A DNA stretch of 58,793 bases, from positions 1 through 58,793 of the forward strand of contig JAFUXG010000001.1 in the NCBI GenBank assembly GCA_017470935.1, given 5' to 3'. Below the pieces are notes generated by a model that ran no database searches, was not told where the DNA came from, and was given only the letters and a program-made list of their open reading frames with translations. Positions 23,546 through 32,213 of the stretch are shown here, piece after piece. Made by a program: the position numbers and the translations under genes. Within the stretch, counting starts at the first letter, position 1, and each line of letters starts with the position of its first letter. This DNA is from Lachnospiraceae bacterium. GTDB lineage: Bacteria > Bacillota > Clostridia > Lachnospirales > Lachnospiraceae.

Positions 23546-24529
23546 TCACTCTGCCAATGCCAGGGAAAGCTTATACTGGAAATCATCAAGCTCGTTATTG
23601 TTAATCTCCACTGCTTCTGTGATATCATAGTCTATCAGTATATCATTCTTGATGGCAACGATCCGGTTGTCCTTTCCTTCTTTAAGTATCTCAACAGCAT
23701 AAGCACCCATAAGAGAGCCATACATTCTGTCCTTGGCAGTAGGACTGCCGCCACGCTGAATGTATCCAAGTACAGAAACCCTGGATTCGATTCCTGTCTC
23801 CTTTTGTATCAGCTCTGCAAGCTTACCTGCATCCGTAACACCTTCGGCAAGCACTACCAGATAGCTGTTCCTGCCATCCACATGTCTCTTTCGGAGTGCA
23901 TTTATAATATTATCAAAATTACTGTTTTCATAATCCCACTTCTCGGGAAGTACAATTGCGTCAGCAGAGGTTGCCATGCCTGCCCACAGCGCTATATAAC
24001 CACGCTTTCTTCCCATAACCTCCACAACAGTACATCTTCCATGGGAAAGTGAGGAATCACGGATCCTGTCAATAGCCTCAGTAGCTGTGTTAGCCGCTGT
24101 GTCAAAGCCTAAGGTATACTCCGTACATGACATATCCCTGTCAATGGTTCCTGGAATGCAGATGATATTGACGCCCTCCTTGCGAAGCTCGATAGCACCC
24201 CTAAGTGTTCCGTCACCGCCAACAGCAACAAGCGCATCCACGCCATGGCTTCTCAGATTCTCCGCTGCAAGCTCTCGGTACTTCTTGTCAAGAAATCTCT
24301 CGCTTCGGCTGGAAAACAATATGGTACCGCCCCGGTTATTGATATTTCTTACATCAGGAATGCTAAGCTCTCTGACCTCCCAGTCTATCAATCCCTCATA
24401 ACCTCTAAGTATACCAACAACCTCATATCCGCTGTTGACAGCCGCAAACACAACTGCTCTCACTGCAGAATTCATGCCCGGTGCATCTCCACCGCTTGTA
24501 AGTACCGCTATCCGTCTGATCTCTGACAT
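23546..24529 (-). CDS. pfkA: ATP-dependent 6-phosphofructokinase
   Basis: 327 aa, phosphorylates fructose-6-phosphate in glycolysis. 'VLTSGGDAPGMNSAVRAVV' and 'AVGGDGTLRGA' are the ATP-binding motifs; Gly in GGDG argues for ATP rather than pyrophosphate. The catalytic loop reads 'PGTIDRDMSCTEYTLG', with Arg where most bacterial enzymes have Asn (Gly-Thr-Ile-Asp-Asn-Asp); the catalytic Asp is kept. 'VEVMGRKRGYIAL' and 'LGYIQRGGSPTAKDR' are standard substrate motifs. AAGGAG precedes ATG. It lies 31 bp downstream of the ATPase/nuclease gene on the same strand. Confidence 0.93.
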   Translation of the reverse strand: MSEIRRIAVLTSGGDAPGMNSAVRAVVFAAVNSGYEVVGILRGYEGLIDWEVRELSIPDVRNINNRGGTILFSSRSERFLDKKYRELAAENLRSHGVDALVAVGGDGTLRGAIELRKEGVNIICIPGTIDRDMSCTEYTLGFDTAANTATEAIDRIRDSSLSHGRCTVVEVMGRKRGYIALWAGMATSADAIVLPEKWDYENSNFDNIINALRKRHVDGRNSYLVVLAEGVTDAGKLAELIQKETGIESRVSVLGYIQRGGSPTAKDRMYGSLMGAYAVEILKEGKDNRIVAIKNDILIDYDITEAVEINNNELDDFQYKLSLALAE

Positions 24530-24560
24530 TTCTCTTTCTCCTTATACATGTTTTCAAACA

Positions 24561-26204
24561 CTATACCCTTTCTATACTGCAGCTGTGGTGCTTATAGGCT
24601 ATATCCGTGCTGCTCACATCCTTCTCGTAATTAATGCTTACAAGCAGCAGGTTATCTTTGTAGTGCTCTAATTTCTGTGGATAATTCCTGCTTCTTATCT
24701 GGTCTGCCGCAGTCTCTAATGACTTATCATACTTAAGCTCTATCAGGAGTGCCGGCTTATCCGGATGCTTGGGAGAAGGCAGATAAACCAGATCAACATA
24801 ACCTTTACCCGAGTCTAATTCCTGTATCGCAGTATAATACTTCTGCCCTGCATAGTATGCCATCCGCACCGCATAAGAAAGTGCAGCCTCACTGTTATAT
24901 GTCTTATTCTCAGCAGTGTCATGGAACCACTCAAGAAGCTCCGCAACCTTTTCTTCCTTTCCTTCCCATGTTGCTTCTAACAGCTTCTGTGACTTCTTAA
25001 ATGAAGTAAATGTATCTAACCATTCCTCTGATTCCGTTGACGTCTTGAACTCATCAAGAATCTCGTTATTAGGAATGAAGACTTCCTTAGTATCCATATC
25101 ATAGCCCAGGTACCCAAGATGTATCAGCATTACAAGGACATCATTACTGCCGTTAAATGAGGTCATATCATTCTGATATTTGTTAATATTGACCTTAAGC
25201 TTTCCACCATCCATAAGCAACGCCACTGAATCCTTCAGACCATCAAGATTCATTCTTATATATTCTGCCAGTGCTTCATAGTTCTCAGTCTTATTCCAGT
25301 AATTCTGAATTATTCCTGTAGATATAGCTTTGACTACAGAAAGAGGACTATATATGGAATAATGCTTTGGCTTCAGCTCCTCACCTATAGATTTCTGAAG
25401 CTCATAATTAGGGTCAGGTGGTATTATGTCTGTAACATCATATCCATTATACCATTCCTTAATATGTTCATAGTCACGTCCATATTCATCACATTTATCC
25501 TTGACCTCTTCTTCTGTAAAGCCTGTGTATTCTACAAGCTGCATCGGTGTTATGATGGAATATTCGTCAAACATGTTAAGTGCCGAATGTTGTCCGTATT
25601 TCTTGATTGGTAATATACCTGTCATATATGCAAGGGCAACATACTCCTGATCCTTTAACCAATCCCTGAGGAAATCCAGATACAGCTTCTGCCCGTCCTT
25701 ATCCTCCTTGCAGGCACGGAACACCGCATCCCATTCATCTATTATAATTACAAACTGCTTACCGCTTTTTCTATAAAACTTGTCCATGCTATAGAAGAGA
25801 TCGTCAGCATCATATCTGACATCAGGATATGCCTCCGACAATTCTTCAAGAATTCTTTCTGTCATTTTATCAAGTGCACTGCCTATATCCTTATTCTCCT
25901 TAATAAAGTCCGTCATAATTACTCTTACAACATCGAAATGATTGATATATTTATCCCAGTTCCCACACTCTGCTATCTTCCTGTCTGCAAACAGATACCT
26001 GCTGTCCCCTTTACCATAATAAGCAGCAAGCATGTCTGCAGCCATAGTCTTTCCAAATCTTCTTGGTCTTGACACGCACATATACTTTTGCTTTGTTTTC
26101 ACGACAGAATTTACATATGCAATCATACCCGTCTTATCAACATATATATCCGAATTCAATGCTTCTTCAAAATTATTACATCCCGGATTAAGGTACCTTC
26201 CCAC
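24561..26204 (-). CDS. AAA-ATPase-like / PD-(D/E)XK nuclease family protein
   Basis: 547 aa. N-terminal P-loop-like AAA domain ('KTGMIAYVN', 'SRPRRFGKTMAADML' as Walker A, 'VIIIDEWDAVF' as Walker B) and a C-terminal PD-(D/E)XK domain with 'GYVDLVYLPS' and 'PALLIELKYDKSLE' (Asp, then Glu-x-Lys). This architecture is very common in multiple copies in Lachnospiraceae and Bacteroidetes; its role is unproven, perhaps mobile or defensive. I start at GTG 26204, eight bases after GGGAGG, which gives the family-typical start 'GRYLNPG'; the upstream TTG lacks a site. It precedes pfkA closely. Confidence 0.85.
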   Translation of the reverse strand: MGRYLNPGCNNFEEALNSDIYVDKTGMIAYVNSVVKTKQKYMCVSRPRRFGKTMAADMLAAYYGKGDSRYLFADRKIAECGNWDKYINHFDVVRVIMTDFIKENKDIGSALDKMTERILEELSEAYPDVRYDADDLFYSMDKFYRKSGKQFVIIIDEWDAVFRACKEDKDGQKLYLDFLRDWLKDQEYVALAYMTGILPIKKYGQHSALNMFDEYSIITPMQLVEYTGFTEEEVKDKCDEYGRDYEHIKEWYNGYDVTDIIPPDPNYELQKSIGEELKPKHYSIYSPLSVVKAISTGIIQNYWNKTENYEALAEYIRMNLDGLKDSVALLMDGGKLKVNINKYQNDMTSFNGSNDVLVMLIHLGYLGYDMDTKEVFIPNNEILDEFKTSTESEEWLDTFTSFKKSQKLLEATWEGKEEKVAELLEWFHDTAENKTYNSEAALSYAVRMAYYAGQKYYTAIQELDSGKGYVDLVYLPSPKHPDKPALLIELKYDKSLETAADQIRSRNYPQKLEHYKDNLLLVSINYEKDVSSTDIAYKHHSCSIERV

Positions 26205-26313
26205 AAAAACCACCTCCCAGTCTTTACTCAATTATCTATAATATAGCATATATAAACTATTTTATCCACTTCAAATATTATAGAATAAATAGTCACTTCT
26301 TAATTTATAAAAA

Positions 26314-26349
26314 AATTCTCCGATACCCATGATAGAATATCGGAGAATT
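26314..26349 (-). terminator. Intrinsic terminator, minus strand
   Basis: Perfect 12-bp arms AATTCTCCGATA / TATCGGAGAATT, then TTTTTTAT on the minus strand. It is the second of two terminators downstream of malY. Apart from these two hairpins I see no gene in 26232-26740. Confidence 0.8.
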
Positions 26350-26443
26350 TGAAAAGGATATTATATTATCAATAACTGTTGTTACTTGATTTCTTTGTGC
26401 TTTCACACATATGGTTTATATGAACGGTCTTTGGAAATAAAAA

Positions 26444-26492
26444 ACACCCAATATAGAACACGTTATCATTTAACCTGTTCCATATTGAGTGT
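26444..26492 (-). terminator. malY terminator
   Basis: Long 19-bp imperfect stem (ACACTCAATATGGAACAGG paired with its near complement), followed on the minus strand by TTTTTTATTT. It lies 249 bp after the malY stop. Confidence 0.8.
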
Positions 26493-26740
26493 ATATATCC
26501 AAGAATTACTCAAAAAAGGGTAAAAAATGCCCTAAGTAAGTAAGCTTAATCCACTCTGTGTATTCCTGTCAACATCAAATATCATCATACGCCACCTGCT
26601 TTGTATAATTGAGTTATTATACATCAAAAAACAGCATGATTTCAAGATGATGTGACATAATGGCACATATTTTATTATCAATGCTCCATAAATACTTTTG
26701 AAACCAACATGGTGCGTACGCCGTAACAAAAACAATAGTA

Positions 26741-28006
26741 TTAAACAGTTATATATGCGCTGACTCCAGCCTCAAGGCGTCTAAGTCCCTCGGTCACGAC
26801 AGACCTTGGGCATGCCACATTCATGCGCAGGAAACCTTCCGCTCCGTACGCCTCTCCGTCAGAGAGATAAAGCCCCGTCTTCTCCCTGATAAACTCTGAA
26901 AGCTTTTTGTCATCCGGTGCATCCTGCTCATTATCTGTGGAGCTCTTTGCTGCATTTATTATCTTCCTTGCATCTATCCACAACAGATAGGTGGCATTTC
27001 CTTCGATCAAGGAAAGCTCCGGAATGTTTGCATTAATATAATCACGCACCAGCCTTCTGTTTTCTGCAATGTATTCCCGCAGTTCATCAAGCCAGGCTCC
27101 GCCCTTTTCAAAGGCTGCTACTGTAGAGGTGACCGCAAAGGAATTGGGCTCTGCAACCTCATCTGTGTTAAGGGCTCGCCAGACCTTTCTACGCAGCGCT
27201 TTGTCTGGAACAACAACTGCAGCGCTTTGTAAGCCTGCCATATTGAAAGCCTTGGAAGCAGATATACAGGTCACGCTGTTATCCCTGCATACAGGGGATA
27301 CACTGGCAAAGGGAACATACTCCTCTCCCGGCTCTGTAATGTCGCAATGAATCTCATCTGAAAGGACAGTAACATTGTGCCTTGCACACAGCTCTCCAAC
27401 CTTAAGTAGAGTGGCTTTATCCCATATCATGCCTGATGGATTCTGAGGATTACAGAGAAGCATCAGGGTTGTCTTAGGATCGGAAAGCTTCTTTTCAAGG
27501 TCATCAAAATCCATCTCATAGTGAAGGCTTCCGATATCAGCAGTCCCCAGATTATTTCCATCACTAAAGCCATTAAAACCGTTGCCGGCTTCATCCACAA
27601 GCTTAAGCGGGTTTGTAACAATATTCCTTCCATTGTTGCGGATGGAATTAAAAAATATATTATATACCGGCGTCTGCACAAGAACATTATCCCCTGCCTC
27701 TGTAAGCTTTCTTACACATGTGGAAATTGCAGGAACAACCCCTGTACAGAACACAAGCCAGTTCTTATCTATGTCAAAATGATGTCTTTCCCGCCACCAA
27801 TTCTGATATGCCTCATACCATCTGTGGGGAATGACTGAGTAGCCGAACACACCATGCTCTAAGCGCTCATTCATAGCCTCCCTGATCTCCGGCGCCACTT
27901 CAAAATCCATATCGGCAACCCACATAGGAAGCTCACCCTCTCTTATATTCCATTTATAAGAATCGGTATTCCATCTGTCAATGACAGAATCAAAGTCATA
28001 TTTCAT
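26741..28006 (-). CDS. malY: MalY/PatB-type aminotransferase (cystathionine beta-lyase)
   Basis: PLP enzyme of fold type I: 'MWVADMDFEVAPEI', 'LLCNPQNPSGMIW', 'SDEIHCDI' and the PLP lysine in 'CISASKAFNMAGL'. Members cleave cystathionine or cysteine C-S bonds to pyruvate, ammonia and a thiol. Two hydrophilic insertions ('DEAGNGFNGFSDGNNLGTAD' at about 138-160 and 'NAAKSSTDNEQDAPDDKK' near 360) lengthen it to 421 aa against about 390 in E. coli MalY. ATG 28006 follows GAGGAG by six bases. Confidence 0.9.
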   Translation of the reverse strand: MKYDFDSVIDRWNTDSYKWNIREGELPMWVADMDFEVAPEIREAMNERLEHGVFGYSVIPHRWYEAYQNWWRERHHFDIDKNWLVFCTGVVPAISTCVRKLTEAGDNVLVQTPVYNIFFNSIRNNGRNIVTNPLKLVDEAGNGFNGFSDGNNLGTADIGSLHYEMDFDDLEKKLSDPKTTLMLLCNPQNPSGMIWDKATLLKVGELCARHNVTVLSDEIHCDITEPGEEYVPFASVSPVCRDNSVTCISASKAFNMAGLQSAAVVVPDKALRRKVWRALNTDEVAEPNSFAVTSTVAAFEKGGAWLDELREYIAENRRLVRDYINANIPELSLIEGNATYLLWIDARKIINAAKSSTDNEQDAPDDKKLSEFIREKTGLYLSDGEAYGAEGFLRMNVACPRSVVTEGLRRLEAGVSAYITV

Positions 28007-28030
28007 ATACATCTCCTCAATATCTTAAAG

Positions 28031-28120
28031 GCGTTTGCGAAACTCAGCTATATAATAATATTGCGTTGGAACTATACAATGTTCACAACTATAAAAGAGT
28101 ATCGCTGAGTTTCGCAAACG
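28031..28120. repeat. 17-bp perfect inverted repeat with 55-bp loop upstream of malY
   Basis: CGTTTGCGAAACTCAGC (28032-28048) and its exact complement (28104-28120) enclose an AT-rich loop. The left arm ends 25 bp before the malY start, so it lies in the leader. A T tract is lacking, so this is not a normal terminator. It may be a regulatory hairpin, operator pair or small insertion sequence relic. Confidence 0.7.
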
Positions 28121-28131
28121 TCAAATAATAT

Positions 28132-29034
28132 CTATATAACAAGCTTTGGCTGGCAGGGCTTACATACTGCCTGTCCGTCCTTCTCAGTCTTGCAGTATAT
28201 CTTTGTCTTAGTCACATCCACCTTGTCCTGCTCTAATATAAGCTCATCGATCTTCTCTGCGCATATCGTCCCGCCATTTGGATTCATAACACTGTCAATC
28301 TTACCCTGAATATCTGCCTCAACAGTGGAATACTCAAATGCAAGGGTCGTATTGATAAGCTTGCAGTTTTTCAGTACAAGGTTCTCTATATAGCACATTC
28401 CCTGCAGGCTCTCAATAGTACAGTTAATAAGCGTTACATTTTTTGAATTCCATGCAAGATATTCACCGGAGATAAATGAATCATATATTGTTATATTCTC
28501 CGCATTCCAAAAGCAGTCCTTTGACAGGAACTTGGAGTTGTGCACCTCAACGTTCTTAGCTCCGTCAAAGCAGTAATTACCGTACAGTGTAAAGCCATCT
28601 ATATTAACGTTCTCGCAGTTCATTCCAAAGTAATCACCCTTAGCCGATACATTCACCATGTGGACATTCCTGCAGTTCCAGAGAGTTTCCTCTGCGTTGG
28701 GAATTGATACATTCTTAATTCTAAGATCAGTACATTTTCTGAATTCCTTAGGTGCCTCTATCAAGGTATTCTCCACAGCAATATCATCTGTATACCATAT
28801 ACCTGCTCTTGCCATCTCGAACAGGGTACAGTCCTTCATGCATATATGCTTACTGTACCACAGGGGATATTTCCACTTGAACATTGTACCGGTGATCTCT
28901 ATATTCTCACTGTGTTTAAGCGGCGATTCCCCCTCCCCGAAAATGGTATCCTTGATCAGCAGATTCTTAGCCTGAAACAGCGACCGTTCCCCTTCATAAA
29001 CCTCTCTGTCAATCGTCTTTCTTTCTGTGTCCAT
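28132..29034 (-). CDS. DUF3737 family protein (pectate-lyase-like beta helix)
   Basis: 300 aa of short beta-strand repeats each ending in an Asn- or Cys-containing turn ('NCRNVHMVNVSAKGDYF', 'NAENITIYDSFISGEYLAWN'). This is the DUF3737 pattern, predicted to form a right-handed beta helix. No signal peptide, so cytoplasmic; function unknown. ATG 29034 follows GGAGG by nine bases; the upstream TTG overlaps that site. Confidence 0.82.
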   Translation of the reverse strand: MDTERKTIDREVYEGERSLFQAKNLLIKDTIFGEGESPLKHSENIEITGTMFKWKYPLWYSKHICMKDCTLFEMARAGIWYTDDIAVENTLIEAPKEFRKCTDLRIKNVSIPNAEETLWNCRNVHMVNVSAKGDYFGMNCENVNIDGFTLYGNYCFDGAKNVEVHNSKFLSKDCFWNAENITIYDSFISGEYLAWNSKNVTLINCTIESLQGMCYIENLVLKNCKLINTTLAFEYSTVEADIQGKIDSVMNPNGGTICAEKIDELILEQDKVDVTKTKIYCKTEKDGQAVCKPCQPKLVI

Positions 29035-29136
29035 TTGCCTTGTCCTCCATAGCAAGTAAATTTTAATAAAGCTCTTTATTGATAATAAAGCATTATAAGT
29101 ATTTTCTAATTATATATCCCCAGGTTCATTGAAGAA

Positions 29137-29895
29137 TCACTTTCCGCCCTTTGCCAATTCCTTCACTGCATGCTTGTACTGGCAGGTCTTGTCCTTACAA
29201 TTCTCACATTTAAGGTTCTTATTGGAGCCCTCGTAAAATCTTTCCGGATACTTGGTATATGTAATCTCCCATTTAATAAGAACGATAATTGAAGTAAAGA
29301 ACAGGCTCCAGCTGAAGAAATTCCTGATAAAAAGCATAGGGGTGAACATCATAAAATGTCCCCAGTCATAAATGCGGCAGTTAACGCAGCATTTATTCTT
29401 CATAATATGAGTCTGGAAGGGACAATAGAATAATATGCATATATAATCACTCAGAAAATAAAAAGCGGTTATAAGCAAAAGCTCTGATTCCTGAATAACA
29501 TCAAACAGATACAAAAAGCCCCAGACGGCATTAAAGCATAACCACACAAGCATTACCGTCCATGCCTTCCTGTTCTGATCCTGCACATACTTAAGAAGCT
29601 CAACCTCGTCATAATCCTCAACCGGATCAAATTTGTCTGCGGACAATTTCAGCCATGCCATTGTTCTCCACTCTCTGTATCTTGGCAGAAGGTGCATAAG
29701 CATGATGCACATGAAGATAGCCCACAGCACATGGAGCGGCGTAATCCCGAACTGAAATGACATATTAAGCATATCCGCAAGCAACTGCCGGTCGCTTATA
29801 TACATAAAGGCAACGCCTCCGAATATAATCGCCCGGCAGAAGAATTTAAGTGTGTATCTTATTAACTTTGGAGTAAGTTTTGATGTCAGATTCAT
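29137..29895 (-). CDS. Integral membrane protein with C-terminal cysteine cluster
   Basis: About 252 aa with roughly five to six apolar segments (about 20-36, 55-72, 112-130, 140-160, 183-212). Cys pairs 'NKCCVNC' (about 168) and 'CENCKDKTCQYKH' near the C terminus could bind metal. I do not know the family. Its ATG lies within the stop of the EF-G-like gene (TGATG), so the two are translationally coupled. Confidence 0.65.
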   Translation of the reverse strand: MNLTSKLTPKLIRYTLKFFCRAIIFGGVAFMYISDRQLLADMLNMSFQFGITPLHVLWAIFMCIMLMHLLPRYREWRTMAWLKLSADKFDPVEDYDEVELLKYVQDQNRKAWTVMLVWLCFNAVWGFLYLFDVIQESELLLITAFYFLSDYICILFYCPFQTHIMKNKCCVNCRIYDWGHFMMFTPMLFIRNFFSWSLFFTSIIVLIKWEITYTKYPERFYEGSNKNLKCENCKDKTCQYKHAVKELAKGGK

Positions 29896-31979
29896 CACTC
29901 TTCGCTTTCTCTTTTTTCCCGTTCCTTAATCTCTTTCTGCGCAACCTCATCAGGTGCCTGCTCATATCTTGCAAACTCGTAGGAGAAGGTTCCGCTTCCG
30001 CTTGTCATGGAATTAAGTCTTGCATCATACTCATAAAGCTCAAGATAAGGAATATCTGCAAGTATCTCCTGGTAGCCGTTGTCAACAGGATTCATTCCCA
30101 TAACTCTTGCGCGGCGCTTATTGAGATCTCCCATAACGTCTCCCGTAAAGCTGTCAGGAACAAGTACCTTCAAAGAAGCAATAGGCTCTAACAGTACAGG
30201 ATTGGCATCCATGAAGCCCTTCTTAAAGGCCTGGGTAGCTGCCACCTTAAATGCAAGCTCAGAGGAATCTACTGTGTGATAGCTTCCATCGTAAAGCACT
30301 GCCTTGACACCGATAACCGGATACGCAGCAAGCGGTCCGCATTTGACTGCCTCGGCAATACCCTTCTCAACAGCCGGGAAGTAGTTCTTAGGAACTGCAC
30401 CGCCCACTACTGTCTGCTCAAATATGTATGGTGTTTCCATATCCCCGGAAGGCTCGAAGGTCATCTTAACATGACCATATTGTCCGTGTCCTCCGGACTG
30501 TTTCTTATACTTATACTCCGTATCAGCCTTCTTGCGAAGTGTCTCGCGGAAAGCAATACGGGGTCTCATAAGCTCAATATCAACCTTATATCTGTCTGCC
30601 AGAATACTCTGTACAATATCCAGATGCTGGCCGCTTATACCATATATAAGTGTCTGGCCATTCTCACTGTCATTGACATGACGGAGTGTAAGATCCTCCA
30701 TAAGCAGCTTAGAAAGTGCCTGTGAAATCTTATCCTCATCACCCTTATTCTTAGCCTTATAACGAAGATATACATAGGGCTTTGAAATGTTGGCGCGGAT
30801 ATATGTAACAGGATTCTTCCTGGTAGAGAGGGAATCTGTTGTCTGGCTTACAGAAAGCTTTGCAAGAGCACCGATATCACCTGCATGAAGCTCCTTCACT
30901 TCTTCAGCCTTATTACCTGTAAGCACATACAGCTTACCTATCTTCTCATCTGCATCACGATGATAGTTAAATAACACATCATCCGGCTTTAACACTCCCG
31001 AATTGACCTTAATAAGTGAATACTTTCCGATATAAGGATCCACGATGGTCTTGAATATATATGCTGACTTAGGCTTAGAGAAGTCATAGTCTGCTTCAAA
31101 CACCTCATTATTAGTGGTGTTGATTCCCGCACATTTACACTTATCAGGACTTGGGAAGTACTTGATGATATCAGCCATCAGTGTATACATTCCTCTTGCA
31201 AGTGTATTAGATCCCATAAGCACAGGTACGATGGAGCCGTCAAGCACGCTTACACGAAGTGCCTGTCTGATCTCATCCTCAGAGAACTCATCTCCCTCAA
31301 AATATCTGTCCATGAATTCCTCAGAGGTCTCTGCAACTGTCTCCATAAGAACATCCCTGCAGATTGAAAGGTTCTCCTGTGAATAATCCGGAACGTCAAA
31401 CTTGTCAACTGTACCCTTATCGTTCCAGCGCTTTGCCTTCTGCTGTATTACATTAACATAGCCTACGAACTGCTCATTCTCACGGATTGGAAGATGAAAC
31501 GGTGCAATCTTCTTGCCATACAGCTCCTGGAGATCCTGAACGACCTGTCTGTAGCTTGCATTATCCACATCCATATCGGTAACAAAGAACATTCTCGGAA
31601 GCTTCATCTTTTCACAAAGCTGCCATGCACGCTTTGTTCCCGTCTCTATTCCTGCCTTGCCGGATACAACAATGATCGCTGCATCACATGCTGATAATGC
31701 CTCCTCCACCTCACCAACAAAATCAAAGTATCCCGGTGTATCAAGAATATTAACCTTATAATCCTCCCATACAACAGGAACAAGTGATGTCTTAATGGAA
31801 AAATGTCTCTTTGTCTCCTCTTTGTCAAAGTCACTTATTGTATTGCCGGCTTCAACCGTCCCCATACGGTTTTTCATTCCGGCAAGATACGCTATCGCTT
31901 CAACCAGCGATGTCTTGCCACACCCTCCATGCCCAAGCAGGGCTACGTTACGGATCTTGTCCGTAGTAAATACATTCAT
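29895..31979 (-). CDS. Elongation factor G-like GTPase (EF-G paralogue)
   Basis: 694 aa with the domain order of EF-G. G1 'GHGGCGKTSLVE', G3 'LDTPGYFDFVGEV' and domain IV 'KKQSGGHGQYGHVKM' are clear. The G4 box, normally Asn-Lys-x-Asp, reads 'FVTDMDVDNASYRQ', so the guanine-specificity Asn-Lys is missing. Likely a paralogue distinct from the essential fusA (which sits with rpsL/rpsG/tuf), perhaps for ribosome rescue, recycling or protection. ATG 31979 follows GGAGGTGG. Couples to the membrane protein gene downstream. Confidence 0.85.
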   Translation of the reverse strand: MNVFTTDKIRNVALLGHGGCGKTSLVEAIAYLAGMKNRMGTVEAGNTISDFDKEETKRHFSIKTSLVPVVWEDYKVNILDTPGYFDFVGEVEEALSACDAAIIVVSGKAGIETGTKRAWQLCEKMKLPRMFFVTDMDVDNASYRQVVQDLQELYGKKIAPFHLPIRENEQFVGYVNVIQQKAKRWNDKGTVDKFDVPDYSQENLSICRDVLMETVAETSEEFMDRYFEGDEFSEDEIRQALRVSVLDGSIVPVLMGSNTLARGMYTLMADIIKYFPSPDKCKCAGINTTNNEVFEADYDFSKPKSAYIFKTIVDPYIGKYSLIKVNSGVLKPDDVLFNYHRDADEKIGKLYVLTGNKAEEVKELHAGDIGALAKLSVSQTTDSLSTRKNPVTYIRANISKPYVYLRYKAKNKGDEDKISQALSKLLMEDLTLRHVNDSENGQTLIYGISGQHLDIVQSILADRYKVDIELMRPRIAFRETLRKKADTEYKYKKQSGGHGQYGHVKMTFEPSGDMETPYIFEQTVVGGAVPKNYFPAVEKGIAEAVKCGPLAAYPVIGVKAVLYDGSYHTVDSSELAFKVAATQAFKKGFMDANPVLLEPIASLKVLVPDSFTGDVMGDLNKRRARVMGMNPVDNGYQEILADIPYLELYEYDARLNSMTSGSGTFSYEFARYEQAPDEVAQKEIKEREKRESEE

Positions 31980-32141
31980 ACAGCCACCTCCATACATATT
32001 TTGTTCGTCATAGTAAGCAAATATTGGATAGACTAACCCTTATAATCATCCCATAAATAATTAAAATACCATCCTCACTCACTAACCTACAGTATACTAT
32101 ATTCTATTAAATTTTTCACCCATTTTATGAAACTTTTATTA

Positions 32142-32169
32142 AAAAAAGAGTCGCTTGCGACTCTTTTTT
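32142..32169 (-). terminator. Terminator of the solute-binding/GGDEF-EAL operon
   Basis: 13-bp perfect arms AAAAAAGAGTCGC / GCGACTCTTTTTT with a 2-nt loop; symmetric, so it works on both strands. Confidence 0.85.
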
Positions 32170-32213
32170 ATATAAACTATACATTAACATTCCAAAGACC
32201 TTTGCTTGTTCCA

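Noticed and set aside
24561-26204. Named defence-system gene for the AAA/PD-(D/E)XK protein
   Set aside because: The family is abundant in such genomes and I see no partner genes; a defence label would be a guess.
26532-26735. 67-aa minus-strand frame downstream of malY
   Set aside because: No ribosome site, odd composition, and it ends before the malY terminator; most likely chance.
28031-28120. Riboswitch upstream of malY
   Set aside because: A single long stem with an AT-rich loop does not match any riboswitch core I know (no SAM or T-box elements).
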